From contig JBAXGG010000001.1 in the NCBI GenBank assembly GCA_037139495.1, positions 1 to 64,000 of the forward strand: a DNA stretch of 64,000 nt, read 5' to 3'. This DNA comes from JAUPVS01 sp037139495. Lineage in GTDB: Bacteria > Patescibacteriota > Saccharimonadia > Saccharimonadales > JAUPVS01. A program made the position numbers and the translations under genes. Shown in pieces: positions 33,409 to 42,230 of the stretch (the first letter of the stretch is position 1; every line of letters starts with the position of its first letter). Below the pieces are notes generated by a model. That model saw only the letters and a program-made list of their open reading frames with translations. It did not search any database and was not told the origin of the DNA.

Positions 33409-34446
33409 ATGGCAAAGAAAGTTTATGTCGGTCTAAGCGGTGGCGTTGATAGTTCAGTGACTGCAGCTTTGCTCGTGGAGCAGGGTTACGAAGTTACGGG
33501 GGTTTACATGAAAAACTGGAGCCAGGACTTTTCAGGCTTTGATTGCCCCTGGAAAGATGACTACCAAGATGCCAAGCGCGTTGCCGTCCAGCTAGGCATA
33601 CCCTTTAAAATGTATGACTTCGAAAAAGAGTATCGTCAGAAAGTTGTTAATTATATGGTCGCCGAATATCAGGTTGGTAACACGCCGAATCCAGATATTA
33701 TGTGCAACCAAGAGGTCAAATTCAAACTCTTTTTAGAAACCGCCTTAGAGGATGGTGCTGACCTAATTGCCACAGGTCACTATGCCCGTGTAAAAAACGG
33801 GCGGTTACTAACAGCAGCCAATAAAGAAAAAGATCAAACATATTTTTTGTATCGAGTTAGCGAAGACGCATTAAAGCACGTCTTAATGCCAATTGGTGAC
33901 TATAAAACCAAAATAGAAGTTCGTTCCCTGGCAAAGAAGTTCGGGTTGGCTACAGCCGAGAAGAAAGACTCTCAGGGGATATGTTTTGTCGGCAAGGTTG
34001 GCATTAAGGACTTCTTGCTACACGAACTTGGACCGCAGGCACCAGGCTTAATCAAGAATGAATCAGGGAAGGTTATTGGTCAGCATGAGGGTGCGATCTT
34101 TTATACCATCGGACAACGACACGGTTTAAGTGTTGGCGGTGGTCTGCCATATTACGTAGTTGGCAAGGACATGAAGAAAAACGAAGTTTACGTCACAACC
34201 AACCTGGATGACAAAGAACTATGGCATAAATCTTTGCAACTAAGCAGCGTCCACTGGATTAACAGCCAGCCTTCAGCTACTAAACTTCAGGTCAGAACTC
34301 GATACCGAGCCGATCTAGTTAATTGCATAATTAGTGAGGATGGCAAGATTGTTGAGCTTGAAGACGAGGTCAGGGCGGTGACTTCTGGACAATCAGCAGT
34401 CTTTTATGATGGCGACAAAGTTTTAGGCGGCGGGATTATAAGCTAG
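33409..34446 (+). CDS. mnmA: tRNA-specific 2-thiouridylase
   Basis: The 345-residue enzyme activates U34 of tRNA-Lys/Glu/Gln with ATP and inserts sulfur. The PP-loop GLSGGVDSSV, the ENW-like MKNWSQDF, the first catalytic Cys (IMCNQEVKF), ATGHYAR, the second Cys (DSQGICFVGK) and the C-terminal beta-barrel (GQHEGAIFYTIGQRHGL) are all present. TAAAAT lies 9 bases before the ATG, so the leader is very short. It pairs functionally with the upstream desulfurase, and with the tRNA-Glu(TTC) gene in this window as one substrate. Confidence 0.96.
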   Translation: MAKKVYVGLSGGVDSSVTAALLVEQGYEVTGVYMKNWSQDFSGFDCPWKDDYQDAKRVAVQLGIPFKMYDFEKEYRQKVVNYMVAEYQVGNTPNPDIMCNQEVKFKLFLETALEDGADLIATGHYARVKNGRLLTAANKEKDQTYFLYRVSEDALKHVLMPIGDYKTKIEVRSLAKKFGLATAEKKDSQGICFVGKVGIKDFLLHELGPQAPGLIKNESGKVIGQHEGAIFYTIGQRHGLSVGGGLPYYVVGKDMKKNEVYVTTNLDDKELWHKSLQLSSVHWINSQPSATKLQVRTRYRADLVNCIISEDGKIVELEDEVRAVTSGQSAVFYDGDKVLGGGIIS

Positions 34447-34511
34447 TAGGTAGGCACCCATCAGCACAGTCTCATCATATATAATTTTAAATCTGGTATA
34501 CTCTAACAGAT

Positions 34512-36398
34512 ATGAATGCTCAAGAAATCCGAAAAGCTTATTTGGACTTTTTCAAGGGACAAAAGCACGAATTAATCCAGCTGGCTCAATTAGTGCCCCA
34601 AAATGACCCAACTACACTTTTTACCGGTTCTGGTATGCAGCCACTCATCCCATATTTATTGGGCGAAAAGCACCCTAGCGGCGTTCGTCTTGTTAATAGC
34701 CAAACTTGTTTGCGCGCCCAAGATATTGAAGAGGTCGGCGATAATCGTCACACAACCTTCTTTGAGATGCTCGGTAACTGGAGTCTGGGCGATTATTTTA
34801 AGAAGGAGCAGATTGCCTGGTTTTTTGAGTTTTTGGTAGACAAGGTCGGTCTGGACCCTCAGAAAATCTACGTTACCTGTTTTATTGGTAGTAAAGAACA
34901 TAATATCCCTCGTGATGACGAAGCCGCTGCTATTTGGCAAAAACTGTTTAAGTCTAAAGGTATCGATGCTAAGATTGCCGAGATTGGTAGTCAAGCTAAT
35001 GGCGACAAGCGCGGTATTAAAGAAGGGGAACGCATCTTCTTTTACGATGATGGCGAAAACTGGTGGAGCCGTGCTGGTGGCCTCGATAAAACTCCGATTG
35101 GTGACCCTTGCGGACCAGATAGCGAAGTTTTCTACAATTTTGGCCCCCAGAATCACAACCCTTCTTTTGGACATGCCCACCCAGCCAGTGATTCAGGCCA
35201 GTTTATGGAAATTGGCAACCAAGTTTTTATGCAGTATTTGCGTACTGATAAAGGTTTTGAGGAACTGCCTAAACCTAACGTTGATTTTGGCGGTGGCTTG
35301 GAACGTATCGCCGCTGCCGCTATCGATAGCCCAGATGTTTTTAAAATTAGCATAATGTGGCCAATTATCGATCAGCTAGAAAAACTTTCTGGCAAAAAGT
35401 ACGGCAATCACCAAGCTAGCATGCGGGTTATTGCTGATCACTTGCGAGCGGCCACCTTCCTAGCCGTTGATGGAATCGTTCCCTCCAACAAAACCCAAGG
35501 TTATGTTATGCGTCGCTTGTTGCGTCGCGCCATCCGCTTTGCATTTGAACTTGGCATCGAACAAAACTTCTTGCAAGACGTAGCCCCAGTTATTACGGAT
35601 CTGTACCATCATGATTACCCAGAGGTGGCCGAACAGCGAGACAAGGTTGTCGATATTTTGGTTCGGGAAGAAAAGATTTTCCGACAGACACTGCGCAAAG
35701 GGCTGCATGAGTTCAACAAAATGGCCGGCAAAGAACTAACTGGCGAGACTCTATTTAAACTTTATGACACATATGGTTTCCCAACAGAGCTTACACATGA
35801 AGAAGCCTTTAAACAAGATTTGCCAGTTGCTAAAACCGCTCAAGATGATTTCGAGAAGCTCATGCAGGAACAGCGTGAACGCTCACAAACGGCCAGTAAG
35901 GGTACCTTTAAAGGTGGTCTTGGTGGTCAAACCCTGCAACACAAAAAATATCATACCGCTACGCACCTTATGTACCAGGCCTTAAGAAACGTTCTGGGCG
36001 ACCACGTTATTCAGCGCGGTTCTAACATTACCGAAGAACGCCTGCGTTTTGACTTTAGCCACCACGAAAAAGTGACTCCTGAGCAAATCAAAGAAGTCGA
36101 AAAAATAGTAAACGAACAGATTGGTAACGATCTTAAAGTCAGTTTCGAGGAATATCCTACAAAAGTTGCTCGAGAAGAAAAAGGTGCTTTGGGCCAATTT
36201 GGTGATCGTTACGGGGAGCGGGTCAAAGTTTATACGATGATTGCTGACGGCGCTAAAAAGCCATTTAGTTTTGAAATATGCGGCGGACCCCATGTTGACC
36301 ATACTCTGCAATTATTTGAAGACGGCAAGAAGTTTAAGATACTAAAAGAAGAAGCCAGCTCTGCCGGGGTCCGAAGAATCAAGGCCGTATTAGCGTAA
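34512..36398 (+). CDS. alaS: Alanyl-tRNA synthetase, minimal form
   Basis: At 628 residues this enzyme is far shorter than the usual 850-880. The class II catalytic core and tRNA-binding helices (about 1-460) are intact (LFTGSGMQPLIPYL, RHTTFFEMLGNWSLGDYF, GGGLERIA, RVIADHLRA). The editing domain follows almost directly, with zinc or editing residues H481, H485 (HTATH), C590 and H594 (CGGPH). The linking beta-barrel and the whole DHHA1/C-Ala region are absent. TATACT (34497-34502) lies 9 bases before the ATG. Confidence 0.96.
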   Translation: MNAQEIRKAYLDFFKGQKHELIQLAQLVPQNDPTTLFTGSGMQPLIPYLLGEKHPSGVRLVNSQTCLRAQDIEEVGDNRHTTFFEMLGNWSLGDYFKKEQIAWFFEFLVDKVGLDPQKIYVTCFIGSKEHNIPRDDEAAAIWQKLFKSKGIDAKIAEIGSQANGDKRGIKEGERIFFYDDGENWWSRAGGLDKTPIGDPCGPDSEVFYNFGPQNHNPSFGHAHPASDSGQFMEIGNQVFMQYLRTDKGFEELPKPNVDFGGGLERIAAAAIDSPDVFKISIMWPIIDQLEKLSGKKYGNHQASMRVIADHLRAATFLAVDGIVPSNKTQGYVMRRLLRRAIRFAFELGIEQNFLQDVAPVITDLYHHDYPEVAEQRDKVVDILVREEKIFRQTLRKGLHEFNKMAGKELTGETLFKLYDTYGFPTELTHEEAFKQDLPVAKTAQDDFEKLMQEQRERSQTASKGTFKGGLGGQTLQHKKYHTATHLMYQALRNVLGDHVIQRGSNITEERLRFDFSHHEKVTPEQIKEVEKIVNEQIGNDLKVSFEEYPTKVAREEKGALGQFGDRYGERVKVYTMIADGAKKPFSFEICGGPHVDHTLQLFEDGKKFKILKEEASSAGVRRIKAVLA

Positions 36399-36495
36399 AA
36401 CTCAGCTGGTTCACAGACAGCCTGTTTATAACTATAGGTAGTTTGAGCGACTTACTTCATAGAGCCAGTCTAAGATGTTAAAATAAAAGGTGATT

Positions 36496-37794
36496 ATGCT
36501 TGGAAAACTAAAGCGTTCTAATGGCGCATATAAAAAAACCGGTGAACAATATATTGTTGGCCTGGATATTGGCACCGAATACGTAAAAGCCTTAATTGGC
36601 GTCCTGAAAGACGATAAGATCGAAGTTATCGGTGTTGGCCGTACTCATCAGGAACTAAACGACATGCAGGCCGGGGCGATTGCCGACATCACAGGAGTGG
36701 TGCGCAACTGCAACGAAGCTTTAAACATTGCCGAAAAACAAGCTGGCACAACTGTTCGTACTGGTGTTATTGGTATAGCCGGTGAGCTAGTTAAGGGTAC
36801 AACTACCACTGTCCGAGCCACCCGAAAAAACCCGACCAAAGCTCTGGACGTACCGGAGGTAGAAAAGATTATTGGTCTAGTTCAGAAGCGAGCCGAAGAG
36901 CGTGCTAAACAGCAGTTGGCCTGGGAATTGGGCGGTAAAGAAGTTGAAGTTCGTTTGGTTAACAGTGCCTTGGTCGGTATCGAAATCGATGGTTACAAGG
37001 TTACTAACCCAATTGGCTTTCAGGGTAAGGACGTAGTTGTGCAGCTCTATACGGCCTTCGCTCCATTAATTCATATTGGCGCCCTAGAAAAAACTGCTCA
37101 GGAGCTAGACCTAGATTTATTAGCTGTAGCCGCCGAACCTTTTGCCGTCTCCCGGGCCGTTATCGGTAATGATCCAAATGCCAGCATGAGTGCTATCTTG
37201 ATGGATGTCGGTGGCGGTACTACCGATATTGCGGTCGTTAACGACGGCGGTGTCCAGGGAACCAAGATGTTTGGAATCGGCGGTCGCGCCTATACTAGAG
37301 CTGTCGAGAAGGAACTGGATATATCCTTTGCCCAAGCCGAAGAATTAAAAATCGGTTTACAATCTAACAAGACTCCTCGGACAGAAGTACCCTCTATCGA
37401 GAAAGCTCTAAAAAAGACTGCTGACGTCTGGATTGACGGCGTCGAACTTGCCCTATCGGAGTTTGACAAGTTAGATCATCTACCAAATCGAGTTTTATTG
37501 TGTGGTGGCGGGTCATCTCTTGATGCCTTGGTTGATACGCTAAATTCTAGCCAGTGGTATGGCCAGCTTCCGTTTACCCGCAAGCCAGTTGTACAATATA
37601 TACGTCCCGAACAAGTTATGGGTATCGTCGACAAGACTGGCGACGTTACCGATCATACCTTTGTAACGGCCATGGGATTGTTGCGAGTTGGCGCTGACAC
37701 TGTGCAGCAACAGGATGCTCCAGCGAGCACAACCAAAACAAGCTCTCCCAAAGGAAGTTTTAAAGAACGATTAGACAGGATGTTGCGCGTATGA
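36496..37794 (+). CDS. FtsA/PilM-like actin-fold ATPase
   Basis: The protein has about 432 residues. It shows the actin-fold phosphate 1 loop VGLDIGTEYVKALIG, a probable inserted SHS2-like segment (about 90-170), phosphate 2 MDVGGGTTDIAVV, and the adenosine loop LLCGGGSSLDAL. A basic amphipathic C-terminal helix (FKERLDRMLRV) could bind membrane as in FtsA. No ftsZ is adjacent. Instead it is coupled by a 4-base overlap to a bitopic membrane protein, so PilM-like scaffolding of an envelope machine is an alternative. TAAAAT at 36479-36484 gives a leader of 5 bases or fewer; a GTG at 36490 is an alternative start. Confidence 0.85.
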   Translation: MLGKLKRSNGAYKKTGEQYIVGLDIGTEYVKALIGVLKDDKIEVIGVGRTHQELNDMQAGAIADITGVVRNCNEALNIAEKQAGTTVRTGVIGIAGELVKGTTTTVRATRKNPTKALDVPEVEKIIGLVQKRAEERAKQQLAWELGGKEVEVRLVNSALVGIEIDGYKVTNPIGFQGKDVVVQLYTAFAPLIHIGALEKTAQELDLDLLAVAAEPFAVSRAVIGNDPNASMSAILMDVGGGTTDIAVVNDGGVQGTKMFGIGGRAYTRAVEKELDISFAQAEELKIGLQSNKTPRTEVPSIEKALKKTADVWIDGVELALSEFDKLDHLPNRVLLCGGGSSLDALVDTLNSSQWYGQLPFTRKPVVQYIRPEQVMGIVDKTGDVTDHTFVTAMGLLRVGADTVQQQDAPASTTKTSSPKGSFKERLDRMLRV

Positions 37795-39446
37795 CCGAAG
37801 CTCAAAAAGATACTATCTACATCGATGTTGACGACGAAATCACTGGCATTATCGAAAAGGTCAAAGACAGCCCGCACAAAATTGTTGCTTTGGTGCTACC
37901 TAAACGCGCCACAGTTTTGCAGAGCATCGTCAACATGAAGCTGCTTAATCGCAGTGCTAAAACTGCTAAAAAGAGCCTGGTATTAATTACATCGGAAGCT
38001 GGCCTGCTACCTTTAGCTGGAGCGGTCGGGGTCCATGTTGCTAAAAACCTCCAATCCAAGCCTGCCATTCCAGCCGGGCCTGCTACCGATGAGATCCCTG
38101 AGTCACTGATAAATGAAGAAGAAATTGATGCCGATGAGGATGACCCAGAAATTGACGACAGTAAGCCAATCGGCGATCTAGCCGGTGTTGCTGATGAAGA
38201 AGAAACTATCGATCTAAACGACGATGAGCCCGCTACAGCAGATAAAAAAGCTGACAAACCAGCCAAAGACAAAAAACTCAAAGTTCCAAACTTCGAACGC
38301 TTCCGTAAATGGCTAATAATTGGCGGGATTGCTCTCCTAGTTTTAATTGTAGGCGGTTACTTTGCCATGGTGCGTATGCCCAAGGCTAACATCGTTATTA
38401 CCACTGATTCAACCGATACAACTACGAATGTTGCTTTTACGGCTAACACTAGTACCAAAACTTACGACGAAGCCGCAAAGGTTATTCCGGCCGAAATGCC
38501 ATCTGTCAAAAAAACCGACAGCCAATCGGCGCCCGCAACCGGGCAGAAGAATAACGGGACCAAAGCAACTGGAACAGTGACTATTACAGCTCAAAAATGT
38601 GGGATTATTAGCGTTAATCCTCCGGCCTCTATTGCAGCAGGGACGGGAGTTAGCTCTGGGGGTCAGACTTATATTACCCAGAAAACGACCGTCTTCACTA
38701 CTCTAGAACCAAAAGACAGCTGTATTAACTACAAGTCAACCCCTACTGATATAACAGCGCAGAACGGCGGGGTGGCCTACAACGTAAGCGGCGCTACGTT
38801 TACGGTTAGCGGTCGTTCCGATATTAGTAGTGCGACTGGTAGTGCTAACGGCGGTACCGACAACATGGTAAAAGTAGTCTCTCAAGCCGACGTTGATGCC
38901 GCCAAAGCCAAGCTGACTACTCAAGCTCAATCCGATGCCGCCAAGACGGAACTTACTAATACACTTAAAAAAGACGGCATGTTCATTATTACCTCTAGCT
39001 TAGCTGTTGATGGACCGACAATTACAACGGCTCCTAACGTCGGTGACCCAGCCGATAATGTAACGGTAACGTCGACTGCTACTTATACGCTGTTGGGCGT
39101 TAATCAGGATGACCTAAACAAGCTAATTACCGCCCAAGCCAAAGGTCAGATCGATCAGGGTAAACAGACCGTCCAGGATACCGGGTTAAGTACAGCAACG
39201 TTTACAGTCCAGGGCAAGGATAACCCGCAGGTTGTGGCAACCACTACAGTGACAATCGGTCCGAACCTCGATACCAATGCTATCAAAAAAGAAATCGCCG
39301 GCAAAAAGAAGGCTGAAACAACTGATATTATCCAGAGTCGTCCTTCGATTAAATCTGTCACTGTTAATTACAGCCCATTCTGGGTCAATAAAACTCCTAA
39401 AAATGCCAATAAGGTGACAATTACATTCAATAAAGCGGGCAAGTAG
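37791..39446 (+). CDS. Bitopic membrane protein with baseplate-J-like outer domain
   Basis: The 551-residue protein has a conserved-looking N-terminal cytosolic domain (about 1-95; DTIYIDVDDEITGIIEKVK...LVLPKRATVLQSIVNMKLL), which resembles a Rossmann-like fold. An acidic linker (about 95-170), a membrane helix (about 174-194) and a long outer part follow. Outside, residues about 250-360 (AGTGVSSGGQTYITQKTTVFTT...AQNGGVAYNVSG) match the baseplate J/gp47 beta-sandwich pattern. It overlaps the FtsA-like gene by 4 bases and very likely interacts with it. A cell-surface assembly role is inferred; no named family is certain. Confidence 0.7.
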   Translation: MTEAQKDTIYIDVDDEITGIIEKVKDSPHKIVALVLPKRATVLQSIVNMKLLNRSAKTAKKSLVLITSEAGLLPLAGAVGVHVAKNLQSKPAIPAGPATDEIPESLINEEEIDADEDDPEIDDSKPIGDLAGVADEEETIDLNDDEPATADKKADKPAKDKKLKVPNFERFRKWLIIGGIALLVLIVGGYFAMVRMPKANIVITTDSTDTTTNVAFTANTSTKTYDEAAKVIPAEMPSVKKTDSQSAPATGQKNNGTKATGTVTITAQKCGIISVNPPASIAAGTGVSSGGQTYITQKTTVFTTLEPKDSCINYKSTPTDITAQNGGVAYNVSGATFTVSGRSDISSATGSANGGTDNMVKVVSQADVDAAKAKLTTQAQSDAAKTELTNTLKKDGMFIITSSLAVDGPTITTAPNVGDPADNVTVTSTATYTLLGVNQDDLNKLITAQAKGQIDQGKQTVQDTGLSTATFTVQGKDNPQVVATTTVTIGPNLDTNAIKKEIAGKKKAETTDIIQSRPSIKSVTVNYSPFWVNKTPKNANKVTITFNKAGK

Positions 39447-39448
39447 TA

Positions 39449-39880
39449 ATGCAGTCCTCTCAGAACCCTAATGCACGCATTGTAGCGTTGGACGTTGGTA
39501 AAAAACGGATTGGTGTGGCAAGCGCGAATGTCATTGCTCGTCTTGCCAGCCCATTAACCACCCTAGACGTAAGCGATAATATCATTGAAGATATTAAGCA
39601 GCTACTGGCTCGAGAGACTGCACAAGCATTAGTAATTGGCCTACCGCGTAATCTGCAGGGCGAAGACACCGACCAAACTAGGACGGTTCGTCAGTTCGCC
39701 GCTGGACTAGAAAAACAAATAAGTATCCCGATTTACTGGCAGGACGAGGCTCTAACTTCTCACTTATCAAAAGAACGTCTTAAAGTATCACAAAAAACTT
39801 ACCAAAAAGGTCAAGTTGACGCCCTGGCAGCCACCTATATTTTAGAAGATTATTTGGTATCAATGCCGGATTCCAAATAA
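39449..39880 (+). CDS. ruvX: Putative Holliday junction resolvase / pre-16S nuclease (YqgF)
   Basis: The 143-residue RNase H-fold protein shows VALDVGKKRIGVA with its metal-binding Asp, VIGLPRNLQGE, YWQDEALTS and the final DALAATYILEDYL, all YqgF/RuvX motifs. In E. coli this family matures the 5' end of 16S rRNA; resolvase activity is also proposed. It starts 2 bases after the previous stop and overlaps mltG by one base. Confidence 0.94.
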   Translation: MQSSQNPNARIVALDVGKKRIGVASANVIARLASPLTTLDVSDNIIEDIKQLLARETAQALVIGLPRNLQGEDTDQTRTVRQFAAGLEKQISIPIYWQDEALTSHLSKERLKVSQKTYQKGQVDALAATYILEDYLVSMPDSK

Positions 39881-40929
39881 TGGTAAAAAATAATCATTAC
39901 CGAACACGAATAAGACGGTGGCCGTTAATTACCTTTTTATCGATATTTGTCGGGTTGGCTGTAGTTATCGGTGGAGTCTGGATGGTGCGATACTACTATT
40001 ACCCTAACCTACTACCTTTTAGCAGTAGCCAGACTGCGGTAACCGTTACGATCCCAACCGGCTCTTCGGTTAGTCAGATTGCCGGCATACTACATCAAAA
40101 TAAGTTAATCAGAGATTCTAGAGTTTTCACTCAATATGTACGTACTCAAAACGTTCAGGATAAGTTACAGGCGGGAACTTACTCCCTACGACCGAGTGAT
40201 AGTGTGCAAAAAATTACTAAGATTTTAACCGGTGGAGATATCCAGAAGAACTTGTTTACAATTCTCCCTGGCCAAAGGCTCGACCAAATTAGAAGCTCGA
40301 TGATTAATGCTGGATTCCCGGCTGCTCAGGTTGATCAAGCAATGAATTCGGCACTATATAAAAATCACCCAATTCTGGCTTATAAGCAGGCCGAAGCTAG
40401 CCTAGAGGGCTACCTGTATCCTAATTCCTACCATCGGATTGCCGAAACAACACCACAACAAATTATTAAGCAGTCATTGGATGAGATGCAAAAACAACTA
40501 ACTCCAGCAATTCGCGATGCTTTTGTTGCTCAAGGCTTAACTGCTCATCAGGGGGTTACTTTGGCGTCGGTAGTGGAAATGGAGGTTTCTAAGCCCATTG
40601 ATCGCCCGATTGTCGCCCAGGTGTTCCTTTCCCGTCTACGATTAAGTAAAAATCTTGAGTCGGATGCTATAACAGCCTATGGTGATATTCTGGCTGGGCA
40701 TAGCCCCAGCACCACATTCGATACCCCGTACAACGTATATATCCACCCCGGCTTGCCAATAGGGCCGATTAGTAATGTTAGCGAGGATGCCTTGCAAGCA
40801 GTTGCGCATCCGGCCGCTACTAATTGGTTATATTTTGTATCTGGTGACGATGGCACTACTCACTTTTCTAGCAACCTACAAGATCACCAGGCACTGACTA
40901 AACAGTACTGTAAAAAACTCTGTCAGTAG
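39880..40929 (+). CDS. mltG: Endolytic murein transglycosylase (MltG)
   Basis: The 349-residue inner-membrane protein cuts nascent glycan strands to set their length. It has a basic N-terminus, a membrane helix (about 17-35), a LysM-like subdomain (VTIPTGSSVSQIAGILHQ) and the YceG catalytic region. Conserved stretches are SLEGYLYPNSYHRI, LASVVEMEVSKPIDRPIVAQVFLSRL (catalytic Glu in VVEME), YNVYIHPGLPIGPISN and YFVSGDDGTTHFS. The ruvX-mltG pairing is common in bacteria. Confidence 0.95.
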   Translation: MVKNNHYRTRIRRWPLITFLSIFVGLAVVIGGVWMVRYYYYPNLLPFSSSQTAVTVTIPTGSSVSQIAGILHQNKLIRDSRVFTQYVRTQNVQDKLQAGTYSLRPSDSVQKITKILTGGDIQKNLFTILPGQRLDQIRSSMINAGFPAAQVDQAMNSALYKNHPILAYKQAEASLEGYLYPNSYHRIAETTPQQIIKQSLDEMQKQLTPAIRDAFVAQGLTAHQGVTLASVVEMEVSKPIDRPIVAQVFLSRLRLSKNLESDAITAYGDILAGHSPSTTFDTPYNVYIHPGLPIGPISNVSEDALQAVAHPAATNWLYFVSGDDGTTHFSSNLQDHQALTKQYCKKLCQ

Positions 40930-40974
40930 AACTTCAAAAATGGCCAAAAGGGCCGATTTTTGGTATAATCTGGG

Positions 40975-42189
40975 GTGCAACTGGACGCATTTGTAATTAT
41001 GCGAACAGTTGTCATATTTTGGAGAATTTGTATTAGTACAACAACAACTACATTAACCCAGAAACGCTCTAGTCGTTTCAATGGTTTTTGGCGCCTGAGA
41101 ACCTACCAGCGCCTATTTAAACAACTATCTAAGAAATCCCGTCGCCGCACAGTCCGCTACAGCCTATTAGCTGCCAATGTCTTTTTACTAATGATCGTGG
41201 CTGCTTTTGTTATTGGTGGGCCTAAAAATGCTGGAAACAGTTTATCCGGTCAGGGTGTAGCCGCGCTAGGCGAAGCCTCAACTGCAGTTAACCCACTAGA
41301 CCAACTATCATCAGCCGATATTGCAGTCCATATTGCTAGGGCTGCTAATCTGGATGAGTCGCAGGCGGTTACTAACAAGGCCGACACGGTTAATGCTCAA
41401 CAGACCGTCACATCGGCCAGTACCAGTATCGTAACTAAACCTCAGGTCGTTTCGGATGGCCTAAAGTCACGTAAAGACATTCAATCCTACATCACAATTG
41501 ACGGTGATACTGTTTCTAGCGTGGCTGCTAAGTTTGGTGTTACCTCGGACACTATACGTTGGTCTAATGGATTATCTGGCGATACTATTGCTACCGGCAA
41601 ATCACTAGTGATATCACCAGTTAACGGTATCATATATAGGGTTGCACCTGGCGATACAGCTGATGGCTTGGCCACTAAGTATCATGCTAATAAAGATTTA
41701 TTGATAGCCATTAATGATGCCGAAATTAGCGGTTTACCGGTCGGCGAAAATATTATAATTCCTGGTGGTTCACCGGCCGTAGCGACAGCAGCTCGGGCTA
41801 CATTAGGTGGACTAGCTAGTGGAGGTGGTTTTGCCTGGGGTGGCTATAATGCTGTATATGGCAGTAACGGGTACGATTACGGCTATTGTACTTGGTGGGT
41901 AGCGAACCGGCGTTCTCAAGCCGGCCACCCCTTACCAAGCAATTTAGGTAACGCTAGTACCTGGAAGGTTTTAGCGCAACGAGCTGGTTTTGGAGTTGGT
42001 AACGTGCCAGCTGCTGGCGCTGTTATTTGGACACCACCCCGTGACTATTATGGTCACGTTGGCTATGTTGAGTCGGTTAATGCTGACGGCAGTGTGAATA
42101 TTTCTGAAATGAACGTTATAGGCTGGGGGCGGGTCGACACTAAAACTCTATCGGCTGACCAAGCCGCCGCTTATTCATACATCTACTAG
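40975..42189 (+). CDS. LysM-CHAP peptidoglycan hydrolase
   Basis: The 404-residue secreted or membrane-anchored protein has a basic N-terminal region, a membrane helix (about 63-82) and two LysM-like repeats (about 175-220, ITIDGDTVSSVAAKFG; and 222-266, YRVAPGDTADGLATKYH). A CHAP amidase/endopeptidase domain follows (about 295-404), with catalytic Cys305 (YGYCTWWV) and His361 (GHVGYV). It would cleave peptide cross-links or stem peptides. The GTG start is set by TATAAT (40964-40969), ending 5 bases upstream; ATG 40999 is an alternative. It lies directly after mltG, making a wall-remodelling pair. Confidence 0.88.
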   Translation: MQLDAFVIMRTVVIFWRICISTTTTTLTQKRSSRFNGFWRLRTYQRLFKQLSKKSRRRTVRYSLLAANVFLLMIVAAFVIGGPKNAGNSLSGQGVAALGEASTAVNPLDQLSSADIAVHIARAANLDESQAVTNKADTVNAQQTVTSASTSIVTKPQVVSDGLKSRKDIQSYITIDGDTVSSVAAKFGVTSDTIRWSNGLSGDTIATGKSLVISPVNGIIYRVAPGDTADGLATKYHANKDLLIAINDAEISGLPVGENIIIPGGSPAVATAARATLGGLASGGGFAWGGYNAVYGSNGYDYGYCTWWVANRRSQAGHPLPSNLGNASTWKVLAQRAGFGVGNVPAAGAVIWTPPRDYYGHVGYVESVNADGSVNISEMNVIGWGRVDTKTLSADQAAAYSYIY

Positions 42190-42230
42190 CCAGGCTGGAC
42201 ATAACTTGCTAACAGAGGTAGAATAAGCCC

